Positions 25,852-38,099 of a DNA stretch of 64,000 bases are shown one piece after another. The first letter of the stretch is position 1, and each line of letters begins with the position of its first letter. Origin of the DNA: Neorhizobium galegae. GTDB taxonomy: Bacteria; Pseudomonadota; Alphaproteobacteria; Rhizobiales; Rhizobiaceae. The position numbers and the translations under genes were made by a program. The stretch is taken from the NCBI RefSeq assembly GCF_017877055.1, contig NZ_JAGIPG010000001.1, positions 1,116,001-1,180,000 of the forward strand, in the 5' to 3' direction. The notes beneath the pieces were generated by a model that saw only the letters and a list, made by a program, of their open reading frames with translations, was not told the DNA's origin and ran no database searches.

Positions 25852-26089
25852 ATGAAGAAGTCGCTGAAAGAACGCCTGGAGATCCTTTCGGATGCCGCCA
25901 AATACGATGCTTCCTGCGCCTCCAGCGGGACTCGTCCGCGACAGATTGCACCAACCGGTCCTCCAGCAATGTGGAGCGGGCTCGCTTTACGCCGAAGGAA
26001 GTGATCTGGCTGGCGCTGGAATTCTACCGCTGCAACTATATCGAAGGCCTGTTCCTGTCCGGCGGCATCATCCGCTCCTCGCAGGCGGC
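25852..26089 (+). pseudogene. Remnant of a radical SAM 'DNA modification/repair' gene
   Basis: From the ATG at 25852 the frame reads KKSLKERLEILSDAAKYDAS then CASSGT, the distinctive N-terminus of the UDG-linked radical SAM protein family. After this the frame is lost. A second conserved piece, NRSSSNVERARFTPKEVIW, then LALEFYRCNYIEGLFLSGG and IIRSS, is found a few bases later in another frame (about 25955-26090). About 45 residues of the family, including the CxxxCxxC cluster motif, are missing between them. Likeness stops abruptly where the leftward DUF2235 gene ends. It is a deletion-scarred fragment, not a working enzyme. Confidence 0.75.
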
Positions 26090-27298
26090 TCAAGGGACGA
26101 AGGTCGGGTCTTTCGGCAGGTTGGGCGGGTTGTAGGCGCCGGCATCCAGCCGGGTCTTGACCGAGTCGTGAAGCTTCGCCCCGTCCGGAATGAGGCGCCG
26201 GTCTTCGAGCGGAAAATACAGGCCTGTGCGATCGCCCCGTTTGCGCCATGAGCTCTCCGGGACCCGCCGCGGAATGTATTCGAGGATTTTCCAGCCCTTC
26301 GTCATCGAGTCGTGCAACTGGGCTTCGGGATCCGGCGGGACGTATTTGTTGGCGTTCTTGCCGAGCACGATATTGTTGATGGTGCGCGTGACGTAGATGA
26401 GGCCGGTCGACCCGGTCTCACGGATCATCCAGTCGAGCGGGAGCTTGATCTGGCCGCTTTCCGCCTCCGGGTAACCGCCGCCGATATCGCCATGCACGCC
26501 GGAAAACCACACTTCCTTGAAGTCCTGTTTCGCGACTGTCTTCGGCTTGAACGGGCCGCCCCAATAATCCTGGTCCGGCATCCAGAGTTCCGGCTGGAAC
26601 ATGGTGCGCCGCTCGTCGATCGCCACCGCGTGGCGCACGCATTCGACGCTCGGATTCTTGCGGGTGAACGGATGGGTCTTCAATTGCGGGCGCCATTTGC
26701 CGGATTCGATGACCGACGCCACCGTATCGAAAAGGCCGAGGAGCGCGATCGGCGGACGGTCGTTGCGCAGCATTCGCTCGTAGAGGCGCATGCTGGCGAA
26801 TGCCGAGGATGCGTCTTCATCCTCGATCGCATCTTCGCTGTGCTGTTCCTGCTCGGGAATGCCCTTGTAGGTCTTATAGGCGTAGTCCAACAGGTTCAGG
26901 TGATATTTGGTGGTCAGCCCAAAGGCGTGGATGAAGCCGGCAAGGACACGCGCCGAATAGGCGCCGCGGCTGAAGCCGAATATATAGATGCGGTCCCGAT
27001 CCGCATGCCGGCCCTCGACGTTCTTGGGTCCGCGCTCATAGTTTTCGACCAGGAAACGATAGGCTTCCTTGACGTTCTCGTCCAAACCCCAGCCGGTGGC
27101 CAGCCCCCAGACTTCGAAGGCCTTGCGATAGAATCGCGACCAGGAGTTTGCAGCACCGAAGGTGCCGACACCGGGGTCGTAATAGACGATCTGCTCATCC
27201 GACCGCTTCAGGCAGCCGAACAGCCGCAGGACATTCGTGCGGTCGGCGGATATTTCATTCGACGTGCCGTCGAACAGAATGACGATATTCTTTGACAT
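26090..27298 (-). CDS. DUF2235 alpha/beta hydrolase
   Basis: A 402-aa protein from the ATG at 27298 (MSKNIVILFDGTSNEISADR), preceded by GGGGGA. It has the DUF2235 pattern: LFDGTSNE, YYDPGVGT, the nucleophile elbow GFSRGAYSAR (Ser in G-x-S-x-G), and WFSGVHGDIGGGYPE. Members include phospholipase effectors of type VI secretion (Tle1-like) as well as house-keeping cytosolic hydrolases. No VgrG, immunity or secretion gene is nearby, so an effector role is not supported here. Its 3' end borders the radical SAM remnant. Confidence 0.88.
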   Translation of the reverse strand: MSKNIVILFDGTSNEISADRTNVLRLFGCLKRSDEQIVYYDPGVGTFGAANSWSRFYRKAFEVWGLATGWGLDENVKEAYRFLVENYERGPKNVEGRHADRDRIYIFGFSRGAYSARVLAGFIHAFGLTTKYHLNLLDYAYKTYKGIPEQEQHSEDAIEDEDASSAFASMRLYERMLRNDRPPIALLGLFDTVASVIESGKWRPQLKTHPFTRKNPSVECVRHAVAIDERRTMFQPELWMPDQDYWGGPFKPKTVAKQDFKEVWFSGVHGDIGGGYPEAESGQIKLPLDWMIRETGSTGLIYVTRTINNIVLGKNANKYVPPDPEAQLHDSMTKGWKILEYIPRRVPESSWRKRGDRTGLYFPLEDRRLIPDGAKLHDSVKTRLDAGAYNPPNLPKDPTFVP

Positions 27299-27404
27299 GG
27301 CTTCCCCCGGATGATCCAGCCCGGAGACTATCATCACCATGTCATGTTTACAATTTTAAGTAGGTGCATCAATCTTGGCATTTACCATTTTGCGGGAGGC
27401 AGGC

Positions 27405-28445
27405 ATGGCCGATTTCAGATTCGCGACCTTCAATCTCTATCACTTCGCAGCACCCGGCATTTTCTGGCATGAGCGGGATCCGAAATCGACTTACACGCCG
27501 GAGCAGTGGCAGGCCAAACAGGCCTGGATTTCGGGCATGCTGGCGCAGATGAACGCCGATGTGATCGGCTTCCAGGAAGTGGTTTCATTCGAGGCGCTGA
27601 AAGACCTTGTTGCCGCTGCCGGTTATCCGCATTTCTACAATGCCGGCGCGCCGATTTTCGACAGTGAGGACAGTGCGATCTACGTGAACGCCACGGTGGC
27701 GATCGCCTCGCGTCATCCTTTCGCAGAGGTCGGCGACCTGATCGGCGTTGTCGATATCGACGTCGATACGGTCGTCGATCCCGGTTTCAGGTTTTCCCGC
27801 ACGCCGGTTGCAGCGCGCATCGACCTGGCCGGGATTGGCGGGGTGGATATCTATGTGTGCCATCTGAAATCGCAGGGCGCATTCGTCGATCCGCGCGACG
27901 TCGATCCGATCGAGGACTGGGCGGAGAAGATCAAGACCTATTATTCGCTGCGCAATGCCGCCGGCGTCGACCAGGTCGCCAAGCGTGCGGCGGAAGCGGG
28001 CGTCGTCTACCGGCTGTTCCGCCGTGCGATCGACCGCGACAACGATGCGCCGGTCCTGCTGCTCGGCGACCTCAACGAGGGGCCGGATTCGCACACGATC
28101 GGCATTCTGACCCAGGGCGAACGGGTGTTTTCCTGGGGCAGCATTCCGGGCAACGGCATTCCGCCGGAATTCGCATTCCTCAAACACGTCTACAAGCTCT
28201 ACGACACCTGGCCCCTCGTGCCGACGCAGCTCCAGGGCCGGCCGATCACCCACAGCAGTTCGGGCCACGGCTCGATCCTCGACTATGCGATCGTTTCCAA
28301 CGGGCTCAATCCGAACAATCCGCGCCGGCGCGGCGCGGTAACCAAGGTGGAGGTCTTCGACGATCATTTCCGGGACGGGCCGCCGAAGGGGATTGCCTCC
28401 GACCATGCGCCGGTCATCGTCACCATAAATGGGCGCGATGCTTAA
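27405..28445 (+). CDS. Endonuclease/exonuclease/phosphatase family protein
   Basis: A 346-aa protein from the ATG at 27405 (MADFRFATFNLYHFAAPGIF), preceded by GGGAGGCAGG. The fold's catalytic residues are seen in FATFNLYHF (Asn), GFQEVVSF (Glu), CHLKSQ (His), LLGDLNEGPDSH (Asp/Asn) and ASDHAPVIVTI (Asp/His). The family cleaves phosphodiesters in nucleic acids, nucleotides or lipids; this subgroup is not assigned. It is divergent from the DUF2235 gene and convergent with carB. Confidence 0.87.
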   Translation: MADFRFATFNLYHFAAPGIFWHERDPKSTYTPEQWQAKQAWISGMLAQMNADVIGFQEVVSFEALKDLVAAAGYPHFYNAGAPIFDSEDSAIYVNATVAIASRHPFAEVGDLIGVVDIDVDTVVDPGFRFSRTPVAARIDLAGIGGVDIYVCHLKSQGAFVDPRDVDPIEDWAEKIKTYYSLRNAAGVDQVAKRAAEAGVVYRLFRRAIDRDNDAPVLLLGDLNEGPDSHTIGILTQGERVFSWGSIPGNGIPPEFAFLKHVYKLYDTWPLVPTQLQGRPITHSSSGHGSILDYAIVSNGLNPNNPRRRGAVTKVEVFDDHFRDGPPKGIASDHAPVIVTINGRDA

Positions 28446-28462
28446 AGGCGTGGACGCAAAGC

Positions 28463-28493
28463 GTGGCGGCCGAAGGCGTTTCTTCGGCCACAC
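28463..28493. terminator. Hairpin between convergent EEP and carB genes
   Basis: Stem GGCCGAAG (28468-28475) / CTTCGGCC (28482-28489) with a 6-nt loop, flanked by GTGG and CACAC. There is no T-run. It lies exactly between two convergent stops and may work as a weak bidirectional terminator. Confidence 0.45.
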
Positions 28494-28501
28494 CGTCAGT
28501 T

Positions 28502-31990
<3,489 letters not shown>

Positions 31991-32235
31991 GGGTCGTCTT
32001 TCCGCTTTTTTCCTGCGCAGAAAACCGGCACGGCGTGGACTACCACCGGTCGGGTCGCGCGAGCATGTCTTTTCAGGCTAGACGCGGCTTATAGGCAAAT
32101 GTTCTGGCGAACGGAACCCCATAAATCGCCAAATCGACAGAAATCGGGGCCTGGTTTTGATCGTTGCAATAGCGAAGTCTTAATCAGATTTCAGCACTGT
32201 CAGGAAATTGGGGGCTTCTATCGAGACGTCAGCAA

Positions 32236-33339
32236 ATGCAGCGATGGATGGCGTACAAAGAGCAGGTAGCGCAATTTTTGGCATGTTTGGCACGCGCGTG
32301 CGCGTTTCGGCTGCGCAAGGATGCGTTGCTCTATGTACTTATCGGCCTGTACTCGCTCGGGGGGCTGATATTTCTCGGCCTTACCGACACGACGGAGATG
32401 ATTTCGCATCAGCTCTATTTCCGGCAGTGGCCGCAGGTCTTTGCGGTCGTCATGCCGCTGATGGTGATCGTCGTCGATCTTTCCATCCCGATACTGCGTT
32501 TCGACAGGCGGCGGCTGCTTGCCTATCGGCGCACCTTTTCCGCCCGGCGTATTGCTTCGCTGCTCTCCGGCGTGCTCCTGATGATGGCCCTGATGATTTT
32601 TCAGGGAACGTTCACCTCGATCAAGAACGCCTTGCCGGCGCTCGAAGGCGGTTTCCAATACGACAAGATCCAGGCGGATATCGATGCCTGGCTGTCTTTC
32701 GGAGTCGATCCTTGGCGGCTGTTGCATGCCGTGGCCGGTTATGACGTGGTCCGTACCATCGTCGAATTCAACTACAATGTGGTGTGGTTCATCATCTGCT
32801 TCGGTACTTTGTCCTTTGTCTTGACGTCACCAACGGCTGATGGCTTTCGCCAGCGTTATATGCTGTTTTTCCTGTTCGTCTGGATCATGTGCGGCAACGT
32901 GCTTGCGGGTACATTTTTGTCGGCCGGTCCGGCCTTCTACGGTGCGGTGACCGGCGACCACGCGCGGTTTGCGGAGTTAACGGCGTTTCTTGCTCCGAGC
33001 CAGTGGGCGAGTTCTGCGGCGAATTACCAGTCTTATCTCTGGAGCCTGTACAAAGAGGGAAAGCCGGGCTTCGGAGGGGGTATCTCTGCTTTTCCGAGCG
33101 TTCACGTCGGCCTGATCACGCTCAACGCCTTTTTCCTGGCTGAACGTTCTCGCCGCCTCGCCATTGTGGGTTTCGCTTACGTCGGCTTCATCCAGCTCAG
33201 CTCAGTCTATCTCGGCTGGCACTATGCCATCGATGGATATGTCTCGTTCATCGTCGTGATGCTGGCCTATTTCTCGGCGTCGGCATTGCGGCCAACGTCT
33301 TTGGCGCTTGCGCGGCGGTCGGATGCTACCCCAGCATAA
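32236..33339 (+). CDS. PAP2-family membrane phosphatase
   Basis: A 367-aa inner membrane protein with at least six hydrophobic segments. Motifs of the PAP2/inositol-phosphorylceramide-synthase-like group are present: SAFPSVHVGLITLN (catalytic His of the second motif) and SSVYLGWHYAIDGYVSF (third motif with nucleophile His and Asp). Such enzymes remove phosphate from lipids or transfer phospho-head groups; the substrate is not known. It is convergent with the LytTR gene, with 17 bp between stops. Confidence 0.85.
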   Translation: MQRWMAYKEQVAQFLACLARACAFRLRKDALLYVLIGLYSLGGLIFLGLTDTTEMISHQLYFRQWPQVFAVVMPLMVIVVDLSIPILRFDRRRLLAYRRTFSARRIASLLSGVLLMMALMIFQGTFTSIKNALPALEGGFQYDKIQADIDAWLSFGVDPWRLLHAVAGYDVVRTIVEFNYNVVWFIICFGTLSFVLTSPTADGFRQRYMLFFLFVWIMCGNVLAGTFLSAGPAFYGAVTGDHARFAELTAFLAPSQWASSAANYQSYLWSLYKEGKPGFGGGISAFPSVHVGLITLNAFFLAERSRRLAIVGFAYVGFIQLSSVYLGWHYAIDGYVSFIVVMLAYFSASALRPTSLALARRSDATPA

Positions 33340-33356
33340 CCGACGACGGTGCAAAT

Positions 33357-34157
33357 CTAGCCGAAACGTTGGCGCACCGCATCTGCGTTCGGTCGGCTCA
33401 CCGGGATTTCCGTGCCGTCCTTCATGACAAGCAAAAGCTTGCCGCCTTCGCGTTTCAAGCCCTCGACATGGGCATCCGCCACCCAATGGGAGCGATGCAC
33501 CTGCAGGCCGGGCGTGGCCCCAAGTTCCCTCAGGGCGTCCGCGAAACGCAGGAGGACCAGTTCGCGGCCGCGGCTGGTGACGACCTCGGTGTAATGGTCC
33601 TCGACGGAAAGCCGCAGGAGCGCGCCGCGGTTCTGGGGTTTCAGGCGGGCGAGGATTTCGGGTTCGGATGAGGGGGAGATCGGGGGTGCAGGTGCAAGCG
33701 GCCGCGGCGCGGAAACCTCGGCGATCTGCCGGTGCATGGCGGTGTAGGTCAGAAGACAGAAGAGAGCGCAGAGCGGCAGCGCGAACAGTGCCCGGTGGAA
33801 GCCGGTTTCCATCTCGGTCCAGCGGCCGAAGAAGGCGAAGTCGATGACGCCGAGTGCGAAGCCGATCGGCAGGGCAGCGACCAGCGAGCCGATCATCATG
33901 CGGACGAGCGTGTGGCTGAGGTGGTTGCGCAGCAGGATTTCGGCCATGATTGCCAGGGAAATGGCGATTGACCAGGTGACGGCGTGGACGATCAGCCAGT
34001 AGCCGAGCCGGATGCCGGGCGTCATCCGCTCCAGCGTACCGTAGGGACCGCTGACGACGAAGAGCAGGACGACGAGCGAGAAGGTCGTCCAGAAGCGCCA
34101 AGAGCGGGTGAAGAGCTGCAATTCACGAAGCGTGGAGCTCAAAAACGGGTGATTCAC
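33357..34157 (-). CDS. Membrane-bound LytTR DNA-binding regulator
   Basis: A 266-aa protein with four to five membrane segments in the first 150 residues (for example TTFSLVVLLFVVSGPYG, IGSLVAALPIGFALGVI, FALPLCALFCLLTYTA) and a C-terminal LytTR domain (LLRLSVEDHYTEVVTSRGRE, LQVHRSHWVADAHV, LLLVMKDGTEIPVSRPNADAV). LytTR proteins bind direct repeats in promoters; membrane-anchored versions respond to signals directly instead of through a receiver domain. It is divergent from the DUF2306 gene. Target genes are unknown. Confidence 0.87.
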   Translation of the reverse strand: MNHPFLSSTLRELQLFTRSWRFWTTFSLVVLLFVVSGPYGTLERMTPGIRLGYWLIVHAVTWSIAISLAIMAEILLRNHLSHTLVRMMIGSLVAALPIGFALGVIDFAFFGRWTEMETGFHRALFALPLCALFCLLTYTAMHRQIAEVSAPRPLAPAPPISPSSEPEILARLKPQNRGALLRLSVEDHYTEVVTSRGRELVLLRFADALRELGATPGLQVHRSHWVADAHVEGLKREGGKLLLVMKDGTEIPVSRPNADAVRQRFG

Positions 34158-34274
34158 GAAGTTTGTCCGTCGTCTGCGCCATTCCGGTTGAGGGTGAGCC
34201 AGTCATGGCGGAAACAGGCGCCGAGTTCAATCGTCTCGCCTCCAATCGCGCGATGACTTCGACAGGTGCTTCCC

Positions 34275-34757
34275 ATGAACCTTCAGCCGCTCCTCGATGC
34301 CCCGCTCGCCGTGCAAGTCCATGTCGCGGCCGTGCTGCCTGCCGCCTTGCTCGGCGCCTATATCCTCGTCAACCGCAAGGGCACGCCGGCACATCGGCTG
34401 CTCGGCAAGATCTGGATGGTGCTGATGGTCGTCACCTCGCTCTCCAGCTTCTTTATCCACCAGATCAATCTGTTCTACGGTTTCAGCCCGATCCATCTCC
34501 TCTCGGTCTCCGTGCTTGTCGGGGCGTGGCGGGCCATCACCGCCGCGCGTGCCAAAAATATCCGGGCGCACAAGGCGGCCGTCATCGGCATGTATTTCGG
34601 CGGCATCGTGATCGCCGGCCTGTTCACGCTGATCCCGGGGCGGATCATGAATGCCGTGGTCTTCTCCGGCGGACCAAGCTGGATATTGCTTCTGACGCTC
34701 GCCGCGCTCGCCGGGACGCTTGTTCTTCAGCAGAGGCTGGCGTCGCGGCGGTTCTAA
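34275..34757 (+). CDS. DUF2306 membrane protein
   Basis: A 160-aa protein with four membrane segments: VAAVLPAALLGAYILV, IWMVLMVVTSLSSFFI, AAVIGMYFGGIVIAGLFTLI and WILLLTLAALAGTLVL. The HRLLGKIWM and IRAHKAAVIGM stretches with conserved His residues are typical of DUF2306. The start at 34275 gives MNLQPLLDAPL; an ATG at 34266 is also possible. Function is unknown. It is divergent from the LytTR gene, which may or may not control it. Confidence 0.8.
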   Translation: MNLQPLLDAPLAVQVHVAAVLPAALLGAYILVNRKGTPAHRLLGKIWMVLMVVTSLSSFFIHQINLFYGFSPIHLLSVSVLVGAWRAITAARAKNIRAHKAAVIGMYFGGIVIAGLFTLIPGRIMNAVVFSGGPSWILLLTLAALAGTLVLQQRLASRRF

Positions 34758-34902
34758 GTGCCCGCATCAAGAATTTCCTCGAAGCGTACCGTTCGGCGCC
34801 TTGCCGTCATGGACAGGCCCGGCTTACGGGGCTAGAGCTGCCCCTAAGAAACTTGCAGCAACGGCCATCCGCGATGACGACCGCTTGCGCGGAGGAAATT
34901 CC

Positions 34903-36114
34903 ATGGCCGATGCAACATCCAAGCCCGTTTCAGCGACTTCAGCCGAAGTGACGATCCTGCCGATCATCCTGGCGGTCAGCTTCTGCCACATGATCAACGA
35001 CATCATGCAGTCGATGATTTCGGCGATCTATCCGATGCTGAAGACGGATTATGCGCTGGACTTCTGGCAGATCGGCATCTTGACGCTCGCCTTTCAGTGC
35101 ACGGCCTCGCTCTTGCAGCCGGTGATCGGCATCGTCACCGACAAGAAGCCTTTCCCTTATTCGCTGCCGGTCGGCATGGGCTCGACCTTCATCGGCCTGT
35201 TCATGCTGGCGAACGCGCATTCGTATGCGGTGCTGGTCATGTCCGCGTCGCTGATCGGCATCGGTTCGGCCGTCTTCCATCCGGAATCCTCGCGTGTCGC
35301 TCGGCTGGCATCGGGTGGACGCTACGGGATGGCGCAGTCGGTCTTCCAGGTCGGCGGTAATTTCGGCCAGTCGATCGGCCCGCTGCTTGCAGCCTTCATC
35401 ATCGTGCCGAACGGGCAGGGCAGCGTTGCCTGGGTCTCGGTCGGCGCGCTCCTCGGCATCGTCATCCTCACAGGCGTGGCGCGCTGGTACAAGGCGCATA
35501 TGCTGGCCAACCAGGGTCGCAAGCGGGCGCTGAAGGCCCATAACCTTTCAAGGCGCACGGTCGCCATCGCCCTCACGGTGCTGACCATCCTGACATTCTC
35601 CAAGAATGCCTACATGGCCTCGATCAGCAGCTATTATACCTTCTTCGTGATCGAGCGCTTCCAGGTCACGGTGCCGCAGTCGCAAGTCATGCTGTTCATC
35701 TTCCTCGGTGCCGTGGCGCTCGGCACGGTGATCGGCGGGCTGGTCGGCGACAAGTTCGGCTCCAAGGTGGTGATCTGGTTCTCAATCCTCGGCGTGCTGC
35801 CGTTCACGCTCGCCATGCCGTTTGCCAACCTGCCGGTGACGATCGGTCTCTCGGCGATCATCGGCTTCATCATGGCGTCGTCCTTCCCGGCGATCGTGGT
35901 GATGGCGCAGGAACTGGTGCCGGGACGGGTCGGCATGATCGCCGGCATCTTCTTCGGGATCGCCTTCGGCATCGGCGGCATCGCCGCGGCCGTACTCGGC
36001 GTCTTCGCCGACAAATACGGCATCACCTTCGTCTACAATGTCTGCGCCTTCCTGCCGGTGCTCGGCTTGCTGACGGTTTTCCTGCCGGGGAAAAAGGCTC
36101 TGCGGGTCGCCTGA
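34903..36114 (+). CDS. MFS exporter, fosmidomycin-resistance (Fsr) type
   Basis: A 403-aa major facilitator with 12 hydrophobic segments. The start at 34903 follows GGAGGAAATTCC, a strong ribosome site. The N-terminus ILPIILAVSFCHMINDIMQ, the loop VTDKKPFPYSLPVGM, and IGIGSAVFHPESSRVARLAS are typical of the Fsr family, as is FSKNAYMASISSYYTFFVI. Fsr of E. coli exports fosmidomycin and other compounds by proton antiport. It stands alone, 145 bp after the DUF2306 gene. Confidence 0.88.
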   Translation: MADATSKPVSATSAEVTILPIILAVSFCHMINDIMQSMISAIYPMLKTDYALDFWQIGILTLAFQCTASLLQPVIGIVTDKKPFPYSLPVGMGSTFIGLFMLANAHSYAVLVMSASLIGIGSAVFHPESSRVARLASGGRYGMAQSVFQVGGNFGQSIGPLLAAFIIVPNGQGSVAWVSVGALLGIVILTGVARWYKAHMLANQGRKRALKAHNLSRRTVAIALTVLTILTFSKNAYMASISSYYTFFVIERFQVTVPQSQVMLFIFLGAVALGTVIGGLVGDKFGSKVVIWFSILGVLPFTLAMPFANLPVTIGLSAIIGFIMASSFPAIVVMAQELVPGRVGMIAGIFFGIAFGIGGIAAAVLGVFADKYGITFVYNVCAFLPVLGLLTVFLPGKKALRVA

Positions 36115-36208
36115 GGACGAATCTTCGGCTAAGTGATGCGGGACGGATCGCTTTTGCGTCCGTGAGCGTTATATCGGCCCAAGGTATGGTCGAACAGGAG
36201 GGCACGAC

Positions 36209-37114
36209 ATGGAATGGAAAGGGCGGCGGCAATCCGACAATGTCGAGGACCAGCGTGGCGCTTCCATGGGCGGCAGCCCGATGGGCCGGGGCGGTTTTCG
36301 CATTCCGGTCGGCGGTGGTGGCCGACGCGGGGGCGGGCTCGGCATCGGCGGCATCATCGTCATCCTGATCATTTGCTGGATCACCGGCATCAATCCGCTT
36401 TCGCTGCTCTCCGGCGAACTTGGCATGGACGGTTCGGGCTTCGAGCAGCAGCAGACGACCCGGGGCACGCCCGCCAACGATGACACGACGGCGTTCGTGC
36501 GCACCGTGCTTGCCGAGACGGAAGATACCTGGAACGGCATATTCCAGGCCAACGGCCAGCAATACCAGGAGCCGGTGCTGGTGCTGTTCTCCGGCCAGGT
36601 GAATTCCGCCTGCGGATTTGCGTCTTCCGCGACCGGGCCGTTCTATTGCCCCGGCGATCACAAGCTTTATCTCGACACCAATTTCTTCAAGGAACTCGAA
36701 CAGCGCTTCGACGCGGCCGGTGATTTTGCCGAGGCCTATGTCATCGCCCACGAAGTCGGCCATCATGTCCAGAACCTGCTCGGCATCCTGCCGAAGTTCA
36801 ACCAGGCCCGCCAGCGGATGAGCGAGGCGGATGCCAACCGCATGTCGGTGCGCGTCGAGCTGCAGGCCGACTGCTTTGCCGGCGTCTGGGGCAAGTTCAC
36901 CCAGCAGAAGGGCATTCTCAGCACCGGCGATCTCGAAGAGGCGCTGAACGCCGCCCAGCAGATCGGCGACGATACGCTGCAGAAGCGCAGCCAGGGTTAT
37001 GTCGTGCCGGAAAGCTTCAACCACGGAACGTCGGCACAGCGCGCGCGCTGGTTCAAGCGCGGGTTCGATACGGGTGACATGAAGGCCTGCGATACGTTTT
37101 CGGGGAATGTTTGA
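36209..37114 (+). CDS. Neutral zinc metallopeptidase (YpfJ family)
   Basis: A 301-aa protein. A Gly-rich N-terminus (about 1-45) is followed by a single membrane anchor (GLGIGGIIVILIICWITGI), then the peptidase domain. The zinc site is HEVGHHVQNLLG with further Glu in a helix containing RVELQADCFAGVW. CGFASSATGPFYCPGDHKLYLD is typical of the YpfJ/KPN_02809 group (split: CGFASSATGPFYCPGD, HKLYLD). The protease domain is expected in the periplasm. Substrates are unknown. A weak hairpin (GAGAGGG/CCCTCTC at 37155-37183) follows. Confidence 0.9.
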   Translation: MEWKGRRQSDNVEDQRGASMGGSPMGRGGFRIPVGGGGRRGGGLGIGGIIVILIICWITGINPLSLLSGELGMDGSGFEQQQTTRGTPANDDTTAFVRTVLAETEDTWNGIFQANGQQYQEPVLVLFSGQVNSACGFASSATGPFYCPGDHKLYLDTNFFKELEQRFDAAGDFAEAYVIAHEVGHHVQNLLGILPKFNQARQRMSEADANRMSVRVELQADCFAGVWGKFTQQKGILSTGDLEEALNAAQQIGDDTLQKRSQGYVVPESFNHGTSAQRARWFKRGFDTGDMKACDTFSGNV

Positions 37115-37245
37115 GGAGCCGGCTTCGGCATCCGCTGACCTGGGAAAGACAATGGAGAGGGCATCGCCAGATCGCCCCCTCTCGATGTTTCCCGGTTTCG
37201 GGCGTAGCGTAACTGCCGAGCAACGATGATCGGTCCCCCCGGGGC

Positions 37246-37728
37246 CTACTTATACATCCCCTCGCGCAGGTTGATGCCATATTCCACATAGGCCTTCATG
37301 GCGCAGAGCATCTGGGACCAGCCCTGGCAGTTGCCGTAGGAGGCGGAAAGTCCGCCGGGCGTTTCCCGCCAGCCTTCTTCGGCGATGGTCACCAGTGTGC
37401 GGCCATCCTCCAGCGGCTCGAAGGTCATGGTGACGGTCGTCTTGTAGTTGGCGAGGACGACGTTTTCCGGCCCCTGTTCGGCGGCATTGCCTTCCGTCGC
37501 ATCCCAGCGCAGCACGATCTTCCTGTTCTTCTCCATCTCGACGACCTCGACCGGAAAGGCGCCCGGAAAGTCGTGAAAATCCCAGGTGACCGCCGCGCCG
37601 GGTTCGAGCCGACCCTTGGCGCCCCCTGTCGTGAAATAGCCGGACAGTTTCTTCGGGTCGGCGACGGCTTCGAACACTTCCTCGACCGGTTTTGAAATTC
37701 GGCCGGATACCTTGAATTTCAGTTCCAT
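37246..37728 (-). CDS. SRPBCC (AHSA1-type) protein
   Basis: A 160-aa START-like helix-grip protein: KFKVSGRISKPVEEVFEAVAD, then KLSGYFTTGGAKGRLEPGAAV, VTWDFHDFPG and a long C-terminal helix beginning around GNCQGWSQMLCAMKAYVEYG. Proteins of this kind are often coded next to a small ArsR regulator, as here. The ArsR gene is divergent, with a perfect palindrome in the 47-bp gap. Ligand and function are unknown. Confidence 0.87.
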   Translation of the reverse strand: MELKFKVSGRISKPVEEVFEAVADPKKLSGYFTTGGAKGRLEPGAAVTWDFHDFPGAFPVEVVEMEKNRKIVLRWDATEGNAAEQGPENVVLANYKTTVTMTFEPLEDGRTLVTIAEEGWRETPGGLSASYGNCQGWSQMLCAMKAYVEYGINLREGMYK

Positions 37729-37756
37729 GATCTTTCTCCCTTGTTTCTCCCTCTAT

Positions 37757-37778
37757 CATGTTATAAAAATATAACATG
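37757..37778. promoter_or_regulatory. Palindromic operator between ArsR and AHSA1 genes
   Basis: A perfect inverted repeat, CATGTTATA (37757-37765) and TATAACATG (37770-37778), around AAAA. The right arm includes the start codon of the ArsR gene (37776). The AT-rich centre could also serve as a -10 box for the leftward gene. It is the likely binding site of the ArsR product, which would repress both genes. Confidence 0.7.
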
Positions 37779-38099
37779 TCAAGCGGCGAAAAAAACGACC
37801 TTATTTTCAAGGCCCTGGCGGCTCCGGTTCGCAGGGAGATTCTGGACGAGCTGAAGGATCGGCCGCAGACGACGGGCGATCTCTGCGTCCGCTTTCCAAA
37901 CCTCGACCGCTGCACGGTCATGCAGCATCTGAAGGTTCTGGAAGGCGCCGACCTCGTGCTGGTGAAGCGTGAGGGCAGGGAGCGTTGGAACCACCTCAAT
38001 CCGCTGCCGATCAAGGCTATCCACGACCGCTGGATCGGCGCCTATGCGGCGCGTGCGGTCGACATGCTCGACCGGATGAAGCGGGATCTGGAAGACTAG
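37776..38099 (+). CDS. ArsR-family regulator paired with the AHSA1 gene
   Basis: A 107-aa winged helix protein: DLIFKALAAPVRREILDELK, PQTTGDLCVRFPNLDRCTVMQHLKVLEG (shown as two parts: PQTTGDLCVRFP, LDRCTVMQHLKVLEG) and VKREGRERWNHLNPLPIK. No Shine-Dalgarno sequence precedes the ATG because the operator palindrome occupies that place; the mRNA may be leaderless. Its stop overlaps the DUF2938 stop on the other strand by 2 bp. It is related to the SdpR-like group, which often has no metal-binding site. Confidence 0.88.
   Translation: MSSGEKNDLIFKALAAPVRREILDELKDRPQTTGDLCVRFPNLDRCTVMQHLKVLEGADLVLVKREGRERWNHLNPLPIKAIHDRWIGAYAARAVDMLDRMKRDLED

Noticed and set aside
26090..27298. DUF2235 protein as a type VI secretion effector
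   Set aside because: No VgrG, PAAR, immunity or structural secretion genes are in the neighbourhood; many DUF2235 proteins are not effectors.
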